From Cryptomeria japonica (Eukaryota > Streptophyta > Pinopsida > Cupressales > Cupressaceae), in assembly GCF_030272615.1 (NCBI RefSeq), contig NC_081410.1:128889640-128953639 (forward strand): DNA of 64,000 bases, written 5' to 3'. Positions 34,791 to 46,329 of the stretch are shown in pieces (position 1 is the stretch's first letter; the number at the start of each line of letters is the position of its first letter). The position numbers were made by a program, and so were the translations under genes. The notes beneath the pieces were generated by a model. That model was not told the origin of the DNA, did no database searches, and was given only the letters and a program-made list of their open reading frames with translations.

Positions 34791-35823
34791 TCCGAATTGA
34801 TTATGTGAGGAAAAATAGAGCAAGAAAAATTAGGGTGGAAGGGATAAATGAGGAAGATATATGAAGTAGTCGTGAGGTATTTGGAAAGAAGAATAAGCGA
34901 TGCGAGACTACGGAGGAAAATGGGGGCAATTGAGAACTCCATGGGATTATTGAGTTTAGGATTTGATGGAATGATGGTGAGATTTTGTGCAAAACAAATG
35001 TGGAGAGCCAACCTAGTTTGATGTTGCCCTGAGTGACTTGCACCACTGATTATAGAAATTAGGATGCCATGAGAAACCTAAGGCGTGGACTGACTCTGTA
35101 GACAAACGGGAATTTCTTGCACACAACAATGCAAGTGTTAAGAAACACTAACACAAAATTGTGGGTTCGTGCAAGGAAACCCTCAAACACACCGATACCT
35201 CTTGTACACGAGAAGGTAAGTGTTGGTAAACACTAGTACCAGGTCACTGGTTTATACAAGAAGAATCCAAAACATTCCATACTATGAATTATGCCCCAGT
35301 ATGCGCCTATCATAATGTACCTGGATATGAAAGAATCTAGGTAGTTGTAAATAGTGGCAGTTGTAGGGCAAAGATGCAAGTCTATATGAAAAGATCTAAC
35401 AAAATCTAACAAGTCTCTTCCTTGCGACCAAATGATACCTCTTGCCAAGAGTAGAACTAGGATGGACTTGGGATTGTTGCTCAAGACTTCTTGAAGCTTA
35501 CACAGAGGCATAAAAGCTCAGTTTCAATGGGACATTCCCTATTCATGACTCAGGTGAAGACTCATCATCATACACATGTTTTATTGGGAGGTAGGAAAGA
35601 AGGAATGTTGCTCATGGGTGGGCTAGATGGCAGATGATTTGTAGTATCGACATGATAGATAGTGGATCCGGTTATTTACCTTGGCGCTTGCACAAAGGTT
35701 TTCACCAAGATACTTGTCCATAGCGCCACCAAGTAGTTTTCACTAATGGACGAATTGTTTTTCTTTCTTTTTCTTTTTTTTTTAATAAATTTTTTTTTTT
35801 GACAATTTAAGACTTTCTGAGGA
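34791..35823 (-). other. Element E region between integrase and tandem array
   Basis: No recognised domain. An open stretch of 92 codons on the minus strand (35511-35233) has no recognisable motif. A T-rich tract lies at about 35760-35800. Confidence 0.4.
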
Positions 35824-37218
35824 CTAAGCATAAAATCTTTTGAGGTGCATGATATTCATTGGATCATCCAAAGGACCGCCTTCAGGAGTAGCCAACTGAT
35901 AAGCTCCTGATCTATATTTCACTGTGATTACATATGGTCCAAGCCAATTAGGCTCGAACTTGCCTTTCTTTTCTCTTTCTTGTAGATTTTTTTGATTCTC
36001 CATGAGGACAAGATCACCAACTTGGAATTCTCGGGTTATGACTTTTTTATGATAACTCATGCGTAGATGGTTTTGATATACCCGGAGATGATTCAAGGCC
36101 TTGAGGTGCCTTTCATCTAACAATTATAGCTCTTGTAAATGGGCAATTCTGTATTCTTCCTTTGGTAGGATGTTTTGCAGCGATACCCTTAGAGAGGGGA
36201 TCTCGATCTCAAGGGGAAGGATGGCTTCACAACCAAATACTAGGGAATAAGGAGTGGCACCTATGGGGGTGCGGATGGAGGTGCGGTAGGCCCACAATGC
36301 AGGATGGATTTGGAGGTGCCAATCATGGCCCGCTTCATTGACTGTCTTTTTGAGGATTTTTATTAGGGTTTTATTAGAAGCCTCAGCTTGGCCATTGCCT
36401 TGGAGGTAATATGGAGTGGAGAAGCGGTGTTGGATGTTGAATTTTTGGCAGAGTTCTTTGACATCCTGGTTTTTAAATTGTTTACCATTATCTGTGATGA
36501 TAGCTTTTGGGATGCCATATCGACAGATTAGGTAGTTCAGGATGAATTTGGATATTTGCTTGCTGGTGGTGAGAGCAAGAGGGATAGCCTCTACCCACTT
36601 GGTGAAGTATTCGGTGGCGGTGATAATGAATTTATGTCCGTTGGAAGATGAAGGGTGGATTTTCCCAATGAGATCGAGCCCCCACTATGAGAAGGGCCAT
36701 GGTGTAATGAATGGCTGCAATTCTTGTGGTGGTGCATGAATCTTGTCGCCATGCTGCTGGCAAGGGATACATTTCTTCACATAGTTGTATGCATCTTCTT
36801 CCATTTTAGGCCAATAGTATCCTATTCTCAAAAGCTTTTTAGCCAATGTGAGTCCACTTGAGTGTGCCCCACAGATACCCTCATGTACTTCACGTAATGC
36901 CCATTCTGCTTCTTGTTTATCTAAACACCTTAGGAGGGAACCATCAAAATGTCTTCTGAACAAGGTGTTCGCAAGGATGGTGTAACGGGAACATCGACGG
37001 ATGAAGGTTTGTTGTTGGGTTTTGGTGAGGTGTGGGGGAATGGTGTTGTCTTTGAGGAAAGCAAAGGTTTCTTGGTACCAAGGGGACTCGGGACCAACAA
37101 GAACACACACCATTTCAGACTTTGGTAGGTCATATGCCAGTATAAACAATTGCTCAACCAAGAACTCGCACTTCTGACTGTGTGTTGGCATTTGAAGGAG
37201 GGAGCCAATGGTGGCCAT
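35824..37218 (-). pseudogene. Element E integrase
   Basis: Zinc-binding domain at about 36900-36750 (VHEGICGAHS...CIPCQQHGD, HHCC type). Core from about 36680 with Asp in WGLDLIGKIH, Asp in ITDNGKQF and Glu in GQAEASN, so all three catalytic residues are present. C-terminal GPYVITVKYRSGAYQL at about 35900. TAG at 36685 follows PWPFS, where relatives usually have Gln; a TAA at about 36121 precedes LLDERHLKAL. Otherwise the frame is open. No chromodomain is seen, as expected for Tat elements. Confidence 0.85.
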
Positions 37219-37317
37219 TGCATCTGCAACCCTATTGTTTGTTCATGGGATTTGATCAAACTTGATTGCTATGAAACGTTGCTTAAGATCTTCAACCATG
37301 GTATGGTAGGGAAGGAG

Positions 37318-37662
37318 TTAATCATCTTTTGTCTGGTATTCATCATTGACTTGTTTTATGACAAGCTGGGAATCACCATAGACTTGAAATTCCTTTATTT
37401 TCCAGTGGATAGCCAAGCGTAAACCTATGATGAGGGCCTCATATTCTGCTATGTTATTGGTACATGTAAAGGATATCTTGTATGATTTTGGGATGCCATC
37501 TCCTTGAGGTGTGACCAATAATAGTCCTGCCCCCGATCCATTTTGAGTGTAGGAGCCATCAAAATACAATTGCCATGTGGAGGATGTGGTAACAGTCATA
37601 ATGAACTCATATGGTAATTTTGTGAGAAGAGGATGGTCACTTGGAAGTGGAGCTTCAGCCAA
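37318..37662 (-). CDS. Element E second RNase H (archaeal-type)
   Basis: 115 residues with WQLYFDGSYTQNGSGAGLLL, then NIAEYEALIIGLRLA and VYGDSQLVIKQVN. These give the Asp, Glu and Asp of an RNase H active site. It lies between the Ty3 RNase H and integrase. This duplicated RNase H is the accepted mark of Tat-lineage Ty3 elements and removes RNA from RNA-DNA hybrids. It is part of the pol polyprotein, not a separate gene; a stop separates it from the preceding domain. Confidence 0.85.
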   Translation of the reverse strand: MAEAPLPSDHPLLTKLPYEFIMTVTTSSTWQLYFDGSYTQNGSGAGLLLVTPQGDGIPKSYKISFTCTNNIAEYEALIIGLRLAIHWKIKEFQVYGDSQLVIKQVNDEYQTKDD

Positions 37663-38060
37663 CTAATCTGCAATGACTTGTCCCTTGATTTCTTTTATGT
37701 CCACATATTCAATGTCGAACTCACTTAAGAGCATGACCCATTTAGCCGTTCGACCAGTGAGAGCAACTTTGGACAAGAGATATTTAAGTGGATCGATTTT
37801 AGCAATTAGTTTTGTTTTGTTGTTTAGCATATAGTGTTGGAGTTTTTGTGTGCTAAACGCCAATGCCAAGCATGCTCTTTCAATGGGTGTATAATTGAGT
37901 TCATACCCTACTAGTGTACGACTGATGTAGTAAATGACATGTTCTTTCCCTTGATCATCTGTCTGTGCCAATAATGCCCCCAATGCCATTGTAGTAGCTC
38001 ATATATACAAAATAAGGGGTTTTCCAGGAGCAGGAGGCATCAATACTGGAGGTGATGCTA
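37663..38060 (-). pseudogene. Element E RNase H (Ty3 type)
   Basis: Motifs MALGALLAQTDDQGKEH, VIYYISRTLVGYELNYT, ERACLALAF and KIDPLKYLLSKVALTGR. The domain starts upstream of the open part, where a TGA sits shortly before MALGALLAQ. It follows RT directly. Confidence 0.8.
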
Positions 38061-38199
38061 GATATTCTTTTAGTTTCTCAAAAGCCTTTTGGCATAAGCA
38101 GTCCCATTTGAATTTTGTGTCCTTGCGCAGGATGTGTGCAAATGGATGGAACTTATCTGCTAGTTGTGAAATGAAACATCTGACAGACTAGAGTTTTCC

Positions 38200-38952
38200 C
38201 TAGAGATTGCACAATTGTCTGAGAGTTTTTGGTGGAGGCATTTCCATGATAGCTTTTACTTTTGCAGGATTGACCTCGATGCCTTTGCGGGAAACAATGA
38301 ATCCTAATAGTTTTCCCGATGTGACTCCAAACACACACTTTTTTGGATTCAGCCATAGTTTGTATTTTTCTAATCTTTCAAAGATCTGCTTTAGAATGGG
38401 AATGTGTTCTTGTCTTGTCTTAGATTTTCCTAGCAGATCATCCACATAGTCCTCCATAATTTTTTGTAAGAGGTCATGAAAAATTATTGTCATTGCACGT
38501 TGATATGTAGCTCCAACATTTTTGAGACCAAAAGGCATGACCCGATAACAGAAAGTCCCCCATGGTGTTGTGAATTCAGTTTTATGCTGATCCTCATCTG
38601 CAATTGTGATTTGGTTGTATCCAGAGAATCCATCCATAAGTGACAACATCTCATGTCCTACTATAATGTCCACAATCATATCTATGTTTGGGAGTGGGAA
38701 ATCATCTTTAGGATAAGCTATATTTAAACCTCGGAAATCTGTGCAGATGCGGATGCCCCCAGCAGGTTTGCCGACAGGTACAATGTTGGAGACCCATTCA
38801 ACATAATCTATTGGTTTGATAAATTCTATGTCTAACATCTTTTGGAGTTCCGCCTTGACCATGAGTGCAACATGTGGGTGCATTCTACGCAATTTTTGTT
38901 TTACAAGTTTTGCATCTGGGTGGACGGCGAGATTGTGAACCACTAGGACCAT
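38200..38952 (-). pseudogene. Element E reverse transcriptase
   Basis: Open for 250 codons. Motifs in order: KLRRMHPHVALMVKAELQKM, FIKPIDYVEWVSNIVPV, GIRICTDFRGLN, LSLMDGFSGYNQI, TPWGTFCYRVMPFGLKN, and the active site DYVDDLLG with its Asp pair, then NPKKCVFGVTSGKLLGF. All expected catalytic residues are present. TAG codons at 38200-38202 and 38188-38190 stand where relatives have Gln (LQGKLQS) and end the frame. Copies the element RNA into DNA. Confidence 0.9.
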
Positions 38953-38999
38953 GCAAAATTGATTTTTACCTCTATAAGGAAGTTGATGAAGTCTTGTTT

Positions 39000-39453
39000 C
39001 TATATTTCTGTGAGGGATTTGGCAATGAGCACATTTTTCGGAATGACTTCGGTGCCCATGTTGATGTTGTTTGTTTCTTCTATCAGCAAATTTGATTTGT
39101 CCTGTGGAAGATAACCAATGGTAGGGAGGTCAAATCCCTCATCGTTAAGTGCCTTTTCCAGGTTTTCACTTTCGGATACGCCCTTTTTTTTAATTTTTTG
39201 CTCATTTAAAGGTGCGTCAGTGAGGTTTTCACCTAGGGAATCATGTCTTTTCCTTTTATTATCTTTTTTGTGGCTAAGGGAATTGACCTGACTACCAAAG
39301 TATCCCTTTTCATGTAGTTTAATACCCTCGATTCTGTTACAATCTTCCAGGTTTGGCACCATCAGGAGAGCACTAAGAACATTATCGTCGGTGTAGATAT
39401 CTAGAGTGGGTCTGTCTTGTTGGCCCCAGTCAATGAGTTTAGGATGGACAAGA
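39000..39453 (-). pseudogene. Element E protease-RT linker (left of element C)
   Basis: Acidic and Lys-rich linker, open from 39362 to 39000, with the typical HPKLIDWGQ motif further upstream near 39440. Element C is inserted at 39453/39454. The coding sequence resumes on the other side of C at 47502 with the G-patch part. Confidence 0.65.
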
Positions 39454-40620
39454 TGTTACTACTTATCAAATTGCCATTAGTTTCATATCCAAAGTCATAC
39501 TATATATTCTAGTCGGTTAGTATTACCGAATCATGCAGTCGGTACACATAGAGAAGTCGGTATGAATAGTCTAGTCGGTTACAGAAGAAAGAAGTCACAG
39601 AATGCAGTATTCACCGAGCTGTTTACCGAGTAAAGTTTCATCGCTACCGACTGGTAAAGTTAAATCACCGAGTTGATATTCACCGAGTGAAACGTTTTAC
39701 CAGATACATTGAACCTGGACATGCACATGAAAATGTGTTACAAGATCGAGGCACATCTAACCATTTTTGCATTGGAAATTGCATTAGGAGATTGTGTATG
39801 ATTACAAGGTCAATCTAACCAATGAGATATTTTGTTTAGTTATTCATTCGAAGAATCTTTTTATAAGATCGAAGCAATGAATTAAATCACTGATGTAAGA
39901 GATCTATTTATACAGCATGATTCTAGGGTTAGAAAGAGGGAATGTGTGTGTGTATGCATGAAGGAAGACTATTACAGAGACACAGAGAGGTCACCGAGAA
40001 GGTTATCAGTGAACAGTCGAAGAATAGAGTAAACAAAAGGGTTTACCGAGTTTCATTATGGGTTACCAAGGTATGGTACAAGCTAGGTAATCTTATTCAG
40101 AGCACATAGAATCTGCTTTAGCATTTCAGATGTAAAGTTGCAGATATTTGTAATAATTTTATTGTAATATTTTGAAGTTGTAAGAGAAACCTTTAACATG
40201 GTAAAAGACTCTAACCAAGTCTATAAATTGTAATTCCTTTAACCAGGTGCTACACTTATATAGTGTTGTAAAATCCTTTAGTAAGGTAGATCTAACTGAT
40301 CTTGATACTCCTAACAGGGTAAGCTATCAGAAATAGCTAAATGTAGCTCTAACCAAGCAATCTTTATTATTGCAGTAGTGAAGTTGTGGGTGCCATCCGC
40401 ATAGTAGTTTTTCTCTCTAACCAAGAGTTTCTGCGTGACCAAAATATATGTGTTATGGAGTGAATCATGTATGATTGTTATCTGTTGATTTTAGTTTTAT
40501 TTTATGTTACTACACTATTCTATTTATGCATAACAGTAAGGTTATTATCGAAGAAAAGTTTTGGAGTACTAATTCACCCCTCCCCTCTCAGTACATCAGC
40601 TTTCCATAGTGGGCCTAACA
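39454..40620 (+). repeat. Element C 5' LTR
   Basis: Contains recurrent accgagt motifs, a TATA-like ctataaattg at 40221-40230, and an ORF from ATG 40467 that opens with a hydrophobic segment and runs out of the LTR in frame into gag. Confidence 0.94.
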
Positions 40621-42035
40621 ATTGGTATCAGAGCTTGAATCTTGGAAAAGGGTTTAATTACCTAAAGAGAAAGATCTTAGCAATGGAAGGCTACAAACAA
40701 TCTCAGAGGATTGTGCATCTTCAAGAAGAGATGGATAATGCAAATCAAGTGATTGCAGACATGCAGAGGCAAATGCAAAAATCTCTGAAAGTAAGGAGAA
40801 GATTATCTGATGACTTGCAGGATTCTCAAGAGCTAGTGGAACAAATCGAGACATCATCTGAGAATAGTATATCTGAAGAGACTGAAGAAATGATTGGAAT
40901 GTTGAAAGAAAACAACAAAGCATTGGCTGATCAACTGAAAGCAATGAAAAGAGAACATGAACATTTCAGTACACAGATGACTGAAAATCTAGATGCATTA
41001 AGGATAGCTAACGTTAAAGCAAGAGATCTACAAAGAGAGAAACAACAACTTGAAGCTCTAGTATCTAATAAGGATGATGAAATCATAAGGTTAAGTGGTA
41101 TTCAACAAAATATGACAGATCAACTAAGTTATGCACATCATGAAGCAATTCTGAAGAATGATGAAAATCAATCATTGAAACTTGAAGTATCAAGGTTGAC
41201 TGGTGAACTTGAAACTGAGAAGAAATCCAAAGAATCATTGGAGAAAAGTTATGAGGTATCAAAGATGGTGGATGAGCAACTGCATACAAGAAGACTCTAC
41301 AAAGATGGAGGACTCGGTTACAAAGGAAAAGAATAAACTGAGAAAGGAATTCATACTACTGAGAGAGGATAATCATCAAAACAAGCTGGAAAAAAGAATA
41401 ACATCAAAAGGAAGAAGCCTATTTGCTACTACTGTGGAAATCAAGGTCATACTGCCAACATATGCCAGATCAGAAAAGGGAAGCAATCGAATATCTCTAA
41501 GTCCAATGGATATTGTTATAATTGCAATAAATATGGTCACACACCTAATCAATGTAGGACAAAGTCTGTTAACAACTATCAGAAGGCAAAATTCAAGGGG
41601 TTTTGTAAAAACTGCAATAGATATGGACATAGTACCAAGAAGTGCTGGTTTAAGCAAAAGAACTACATGAAGTATCCACACCTAGCAAACACTGGAGGTT
41701 ACCGAACTCACACAGATCCTTACCGACAATATACAGCAGTACCATGGGATTATAATACAAGGATATGGTGCGAATGTTGTGGAAGATATGGACATATAAG
41801 TGCCAACTATTTTATAAGGTTTGGAATGAACAATTGGAGATCATGGAGAAATCTTGGTATGGCATGTTTTCATTGTCACAAAGCTGGACATTTAGCTGAA
41901 GATTGCAGAGATCAACCGAGAAGAGACACTGAAGAGATAAAAGAAAAATTCAAGATGATTTGGAAAAAGAAAGAAATTATGTCTAATGAAGAAAGCACCT
42001 TACCTACCGAGTTAGGTGCACCTATTTCAAATTAG
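40467..42035 (+). pseudogene. Element C Gag with hydrophobic leader, coiled coil and five zinc knuckles
   Basis: The conventional start is ATG 40683 (MEGYKQSQRIVHLQEEM), 49 nt after the primer site. The same frame is open back to ATG 40467 inside the LTR, adding 72 residues with a hydrophobic stretch LLILVLFYVTTLFYLCITV. A coiled coil runs to about 41390. Its end shifts frame (stop at 41334) and returns near 41400. Then come five CCHC knuckles in one frame: CYYCGNQGHTANIC, CYNCNKYGHTPNQC, CKNCNRYGHSTKKC, CECCGRYGHISANY (last Cys replaced by Tyr) and CFHCHKAGHLAEDC, ending at 42035. RNA-binding and particle protein by analogy. Two frameshifts make this copy defective. Confidence 0.8.
40622..40634 (+). 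promoter_or_regulatory. Element C primer binding site
   Basis: TTGGTATCAGAGC, one base after the LTR, complementary to the initiator tRNA-Met 3' end. Confidence 0.92.
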
Positions 42036-42559
42036 TCAAGGAAAGGTATGAAGGGATTGCATTCTTTAAAAGGTTAAATCATAATAGTTCCTATTCTATT
42101 ATGTACAGAATTCAGAATCTGCATAGTTAAGATGCAATTAGTCAGTTTATATACTATACAGGAAACCTGTCAAGTCAGTGTATACAGGAAACCTGTCAAG
42201 TCGGTTAATAAAGAAAAGTTGGGTACTCGGTGAAAACAAAAAAAAGAGTAAATCGGTAAAAGGTGAACCGAGTGCATTTAATATCTTGACCTGACTTGCA
42301 TGAAGCCCGATGAGGTATTTTGAGTACTTAAAAGTGTTTTCGTGGTCATTTTCATTCACCCAAGTTTTCGAGAAGTAGAGTAGAGTGAATCAAAGCGATC
42401 AAACTTCATTCAGAGGGAATTTTGAGGTACTTGCATCAATCTATTCACACTGTTAAGCTGGTTTCTGATCTAGTCAAATTGCTATTGTCTACCGAGTGTG
42501 AAGCTTCAGTCATTTGTAAACTCTAAGGATAACTTGTTGAATCTTACCCAAAATCTACC
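42036..42559 (+). other. Element C Gag-ORF2 spacer
   Basis: About 520 bp without pol domains. At about 42155-42205 a 27-bp block around acaggaaacctgtcaagtc is repeated twice; acagg-aaa-cctgt can form a short hairpin. Confidence 0.6.
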
Positions 42560-45500
42560 ATGGCGCCCAAGATCCAAGACCCTGTAGTTGTCCAAAATGT
42601 GGAGAAGCCCTCGCTGAAATATTCTCTAACTCCTAAAGTTGCCTCAGAACTGGATGATAAAATTGCATTTTCACTCATCCTAGATCGAGTCTTGTTAGTG
42701 GAAGATGTCAGATTCTTTACCAAATGCTGTGTTGAGGAACTCGGTCATGTGGAGATTAGTGACACATATGATGAACTATGCACTGATGGAAAACTCGATA
42801 GCAAATTTGAGCATATCAAAATCAAGGGATTAACTGAAGCCCTAGTCTATCCTTGTGTGTTCAAACCCCAATGGGTTAAGTTTGTATTGAGTAGAGTACA
42901 TGATGATTTCATGTGGCTAAGGGAGCAACCATTCAAGATCATGAAGGAAGTCATTCACCTGATCAACGGATATCCCATCTACGATCATGCTCGTGCACAA
43001 AAAATGATATCACAAAAGGAGCTAATCAGTCTAACTAGAGTAGAATCTAATTACCAAGGACTGAAATTGAATAATGTCACTGATGCTAAACTAAAATTTG
43101 CAATCAGAGTTATTGGTTACTATTTCTTCCAATTTGCAAGGGAAAATAGTGTACCATGTGCTGCAGTGGACCTGGCCTACAAAATAGTGAAGAAGGGAAT
43201 GAAAGTAGACTTATGTGAAGTACTACTAAAGAACTTGTTTGAGAACTTGAACACAATAAGGAAGCCAAAGAAGAACAACTCGGCAAACACACTAAAGTTT
43301 GGTTCACTACTTGTATGTATGTTTTTCTATTTTGAGAAGTTCTTTCCCTCAGTCAGTAAAGTAGTATGGGAGCTACACCGACCTATCACCCATCAGATCA
43401 ATAACTATATCAAGAAGTTAGGAGATAACTTTAATGATATCATGGATGATTACTTCAGCAAATTCCAAGAGAAAATGCACAACAGGTACAGGATCCCACC
43501 ATAGCTGGTCGAAAAATACAAGGACAATATATGTTTTGAAGTTGACACTGATTATTGCTATGTAAATGTTGTCGAACCAAGGACTCAATCGTTGCAACCA
43601 ATGGGTTATGAGATTGATTATGATATTACACATCAACAAATTGATGCCTATCTATCATTGCCAAGGCATGCAACTAAACTAAGGTATGGAACCTATGAAG
43701 AGGTTAAGGAGAAAGTAAAAATGAGCATTGTAGTTCCTAAGGCTACAAGAAAAGCTACAGAGATGATAAAGGATTTATCTGATAAATTTAGAGAAGTATC
43801 CTCCTCTACACCTGTCAAAGGTAATCTTGCCATTACCGAAGAGGAATTAGAAGCACAGGAGGCTGCAATAACATTGAGTACAAAGTTGCCAAAGGGTAAA
43901 GTTCTGAAAAGAAAGAAACAAGACATCACAAAGGCCTTACCGACTCCACCAAAAAAGAGACCCAACACCAGAGCATCAGCTCCATCACCGAGTAAGAAAA
44001 AAAAGACTATTGCCACTCCTAAGGTAACCAAAACTTATAAGCAATCCACTCAGAGACTCATTTTGGCAAAAGAGTCGAGTGATACAGAGTCTGATGATGC
44101 AAACAAATTCCAGATTGTGAAAAGAAAAAAGGTAAACATTTACATTGTTTAAATTATTTGTGCCAATCTTAAAGAATATGATGGATTTGCAGGATTCAGA
44201 TATGTTAAGTATGAGACTAGGAATAATGATGAGAAATGACAGATTGAAGAAGTTGTCATCTGTACACTTCTGAAGTTTTGGTTAGCACCATTAGAACTAG
44301 CAAAGTCACTTCCGAGTGAACTCTACTCACACATTGATAACAGATGGAAATATGCAATGGATTCAGAGAGACAAATAAGAGAAAGAAGTCTAGTCCATCT
44401 ATTTCCTGACATGTCCATAGCTAAAATCAAGGAGCATCTGACCACATACAATTCTAAATTTCTTATGAAACAGAGAGCCTTAAAATTGATGAATGGGCTA
44501 TATATTGATGTGGAGAATGAGACTAAAGCCAAGTGGCAGGAGATATTCAAACAAAAGGATGTCGGTGAACAATCTCAAATTGAAATTGTTGATGTCACCG
44601 AGCAAGATCCAGATGTCACCGAGCAAGGTCCAGACCCGGTTGACACTATACAAATAGATGAAGATGTAATGGATGAAGCAACACCGAAGCAGGAAATGAT
44701 TGAAGGCACCACTTATGCAAAAATTGTCTCTAGTGAATTTGTCTTAGAACAAGTTCAGCCTTATCCACCGATGAAGCCACCAGTCTCAACCGAAGCTCCC
44801 AAGGACACCGAGCAAGCTACCGATGGCAAAAAATTGAAGCTGCAGGAGATACAAGTAACAAATCTGATGTTGCAGGTGATACAACCAAAGATCAGAAGTC
44901 TCAAGCACAGACAAGCACTGCAACTATTACAACTGAGACCCCTAGCACCGAGCCACCCAAAGACACTGCAACGGCCACAGGAACAGACCAAAGTGTTGCA
45001 TCTACTGAGCAACCTACCGAGGGTCAGCAAGCCTCACAAGCACTTATCTTAGTGCCACAGACCAAAGGAAAAGAAAAGAAGGTGAGAAAGCATGGTTTTA
45101 AATTTGACTTATCTAAACTGATTGTGTTGCCCAATGTAGACATTTCCAAACTGAAAGGGAAAGCACTCACTGAATTCAGTGAACTATGCAAAGAAAAGGT
45201 CGAACAGGAGAAGCAATTGGCCATACAGAAAAAGAATAAAGTACTTCAGAAGGTTAGGACACTCTAACAAAAATGCTACCATCAGCAACAGTGTCAATCG
45301 ATGCAGCCATCCATATTCAGTTGGATGAACTCCTTAATCAGATTGAAACATTTGGAGTTGATGCATCTGAGTACTTAAGCAAGCTCAAGGATAAAGAGCT
45401 TACAGCAAAAATGATAGATGAAGTACAAAAATCAATTGCTATTGGTAAGGTAAAACTTGTCAAATTCATTGTTGAGTTGTCCCCTCAACTCAAGCACATT

Positions 45501-45956
45501 CTTTATTTATTCCAGAAATTGTGTACATTTTCTTTATTTATTAAACATATCAAAAATAAAACTGATGCAATTGAGAAAGAGATCACCGATCTCTCATCTA
45601 AGTTGACCACTGAGCCTAATTCAGTTCAGAATTTTTACAAAAAGCTACAACAGCTCATGGCTCAACAGTTAGAACTGAGGAATGAAGAGCATAAAATTAG
45701 GATGGATATAATGACCCTTCAAACATTATTCCTTCCTCATCTCTCATCAGTACAGGAATAGATCAACCAAGCTACACGCTTATCAACTACACAAGAGGGA
45801 AGCACTCTTGATGGCTTGATATCACTATTATCTGATATTCAAGCACAAAACTCATTAATGGAAAGTGTCAAGGACTCACTCTCAGTCACCCTCACCGATG
45901 CCCGAACCAAGTACAAGACTATTTTTGATCAGTTACCACCTCCAGATGGAAATTAA
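42560..45956 (+). pseudogene. Element C ORF2, large protein of unknown function (broken)
   Basis: Starts at ATG 42560 in good context (accATGG) and ends with TAA at 45954-45956, about 1,130 codons. The first 531 codons (to 44152) share one frame with a single TAG at 43502. The following parts (44357-45052, 45052-45267, 45273-45956) are shifted or interrupted by TGA, TAA and TAG. N-terminal part: LLVEDVRFFTKCCVEELGH, the hydrophobic FGSLLVCMFFYFEKFFPSV near residue 250, comparable to A and B. Middle: basic nuclear-signal-like runs (KRKKQDITK, SKKKKT), then acidic and Thr/Pro/Gln-rich. C-terminus: coiled coil. Could be related to the plant transposon protein or env-like ORFs found in some LTR elements; unproven. 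Confidence 0.72.
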
Positions 45957-45971
45957 GTTTTTAATGTTTGT

Positions 45972-46329
45972 CAAAAGGGGGGAGTAATATTATGATACTA
46001 CAAAGAGGAAAGCCTAGCAAAGGGGGAGTAATTCTACACTTGGAGAGTAATACAGTTTTGTTAACACAATTTTGAGTATTGTATACAAGGGGAGTATACC
46101 AAGAAGAATATACAGAGCATTCAGAGCACACAAGTACAAAACAAAATTGAACATGCAAAATTCAGAGTTATATACAGAATAATGATAAGGGGATTATATC
46201 TGCATATACTATTTTTTTGAATATTGTATATATTGTCAAGTATAGTCATTTTGCAAGTATATAGTTTTTGAGTTATGACTTTGTAAGTAGTTTTTGTCAA
46301 ACATCTCAACTAATGTCAAAAGGGGAGAT
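45972..46329 (+). promoter_or_regulatory. Cluster of polypurine tracts of element C
   Basis: Four similar tracts: tcaaaaggggggagta (45971-45986), caaagggggagta (46018-46030), caaggggagta (46086-46096) and caaaaggggagat (46317-46329). The last abuts the 3' LTR and is the expected priming site; the others may be decayed or auxiliary copies. Confidence 0.75.

Noticed and set aside
35233-35511. 92-codon minus-strand frame in the E 3' region as an extra gene
   Set aside because: No recognisable domain, not seen in D or F; recorded only as part of the non-coding 3' region.
40622-40634. Part of a tRNA gene
   Set aside because: Only the 3'-end complement is present, immediately beside an LTR; it is a primer site.
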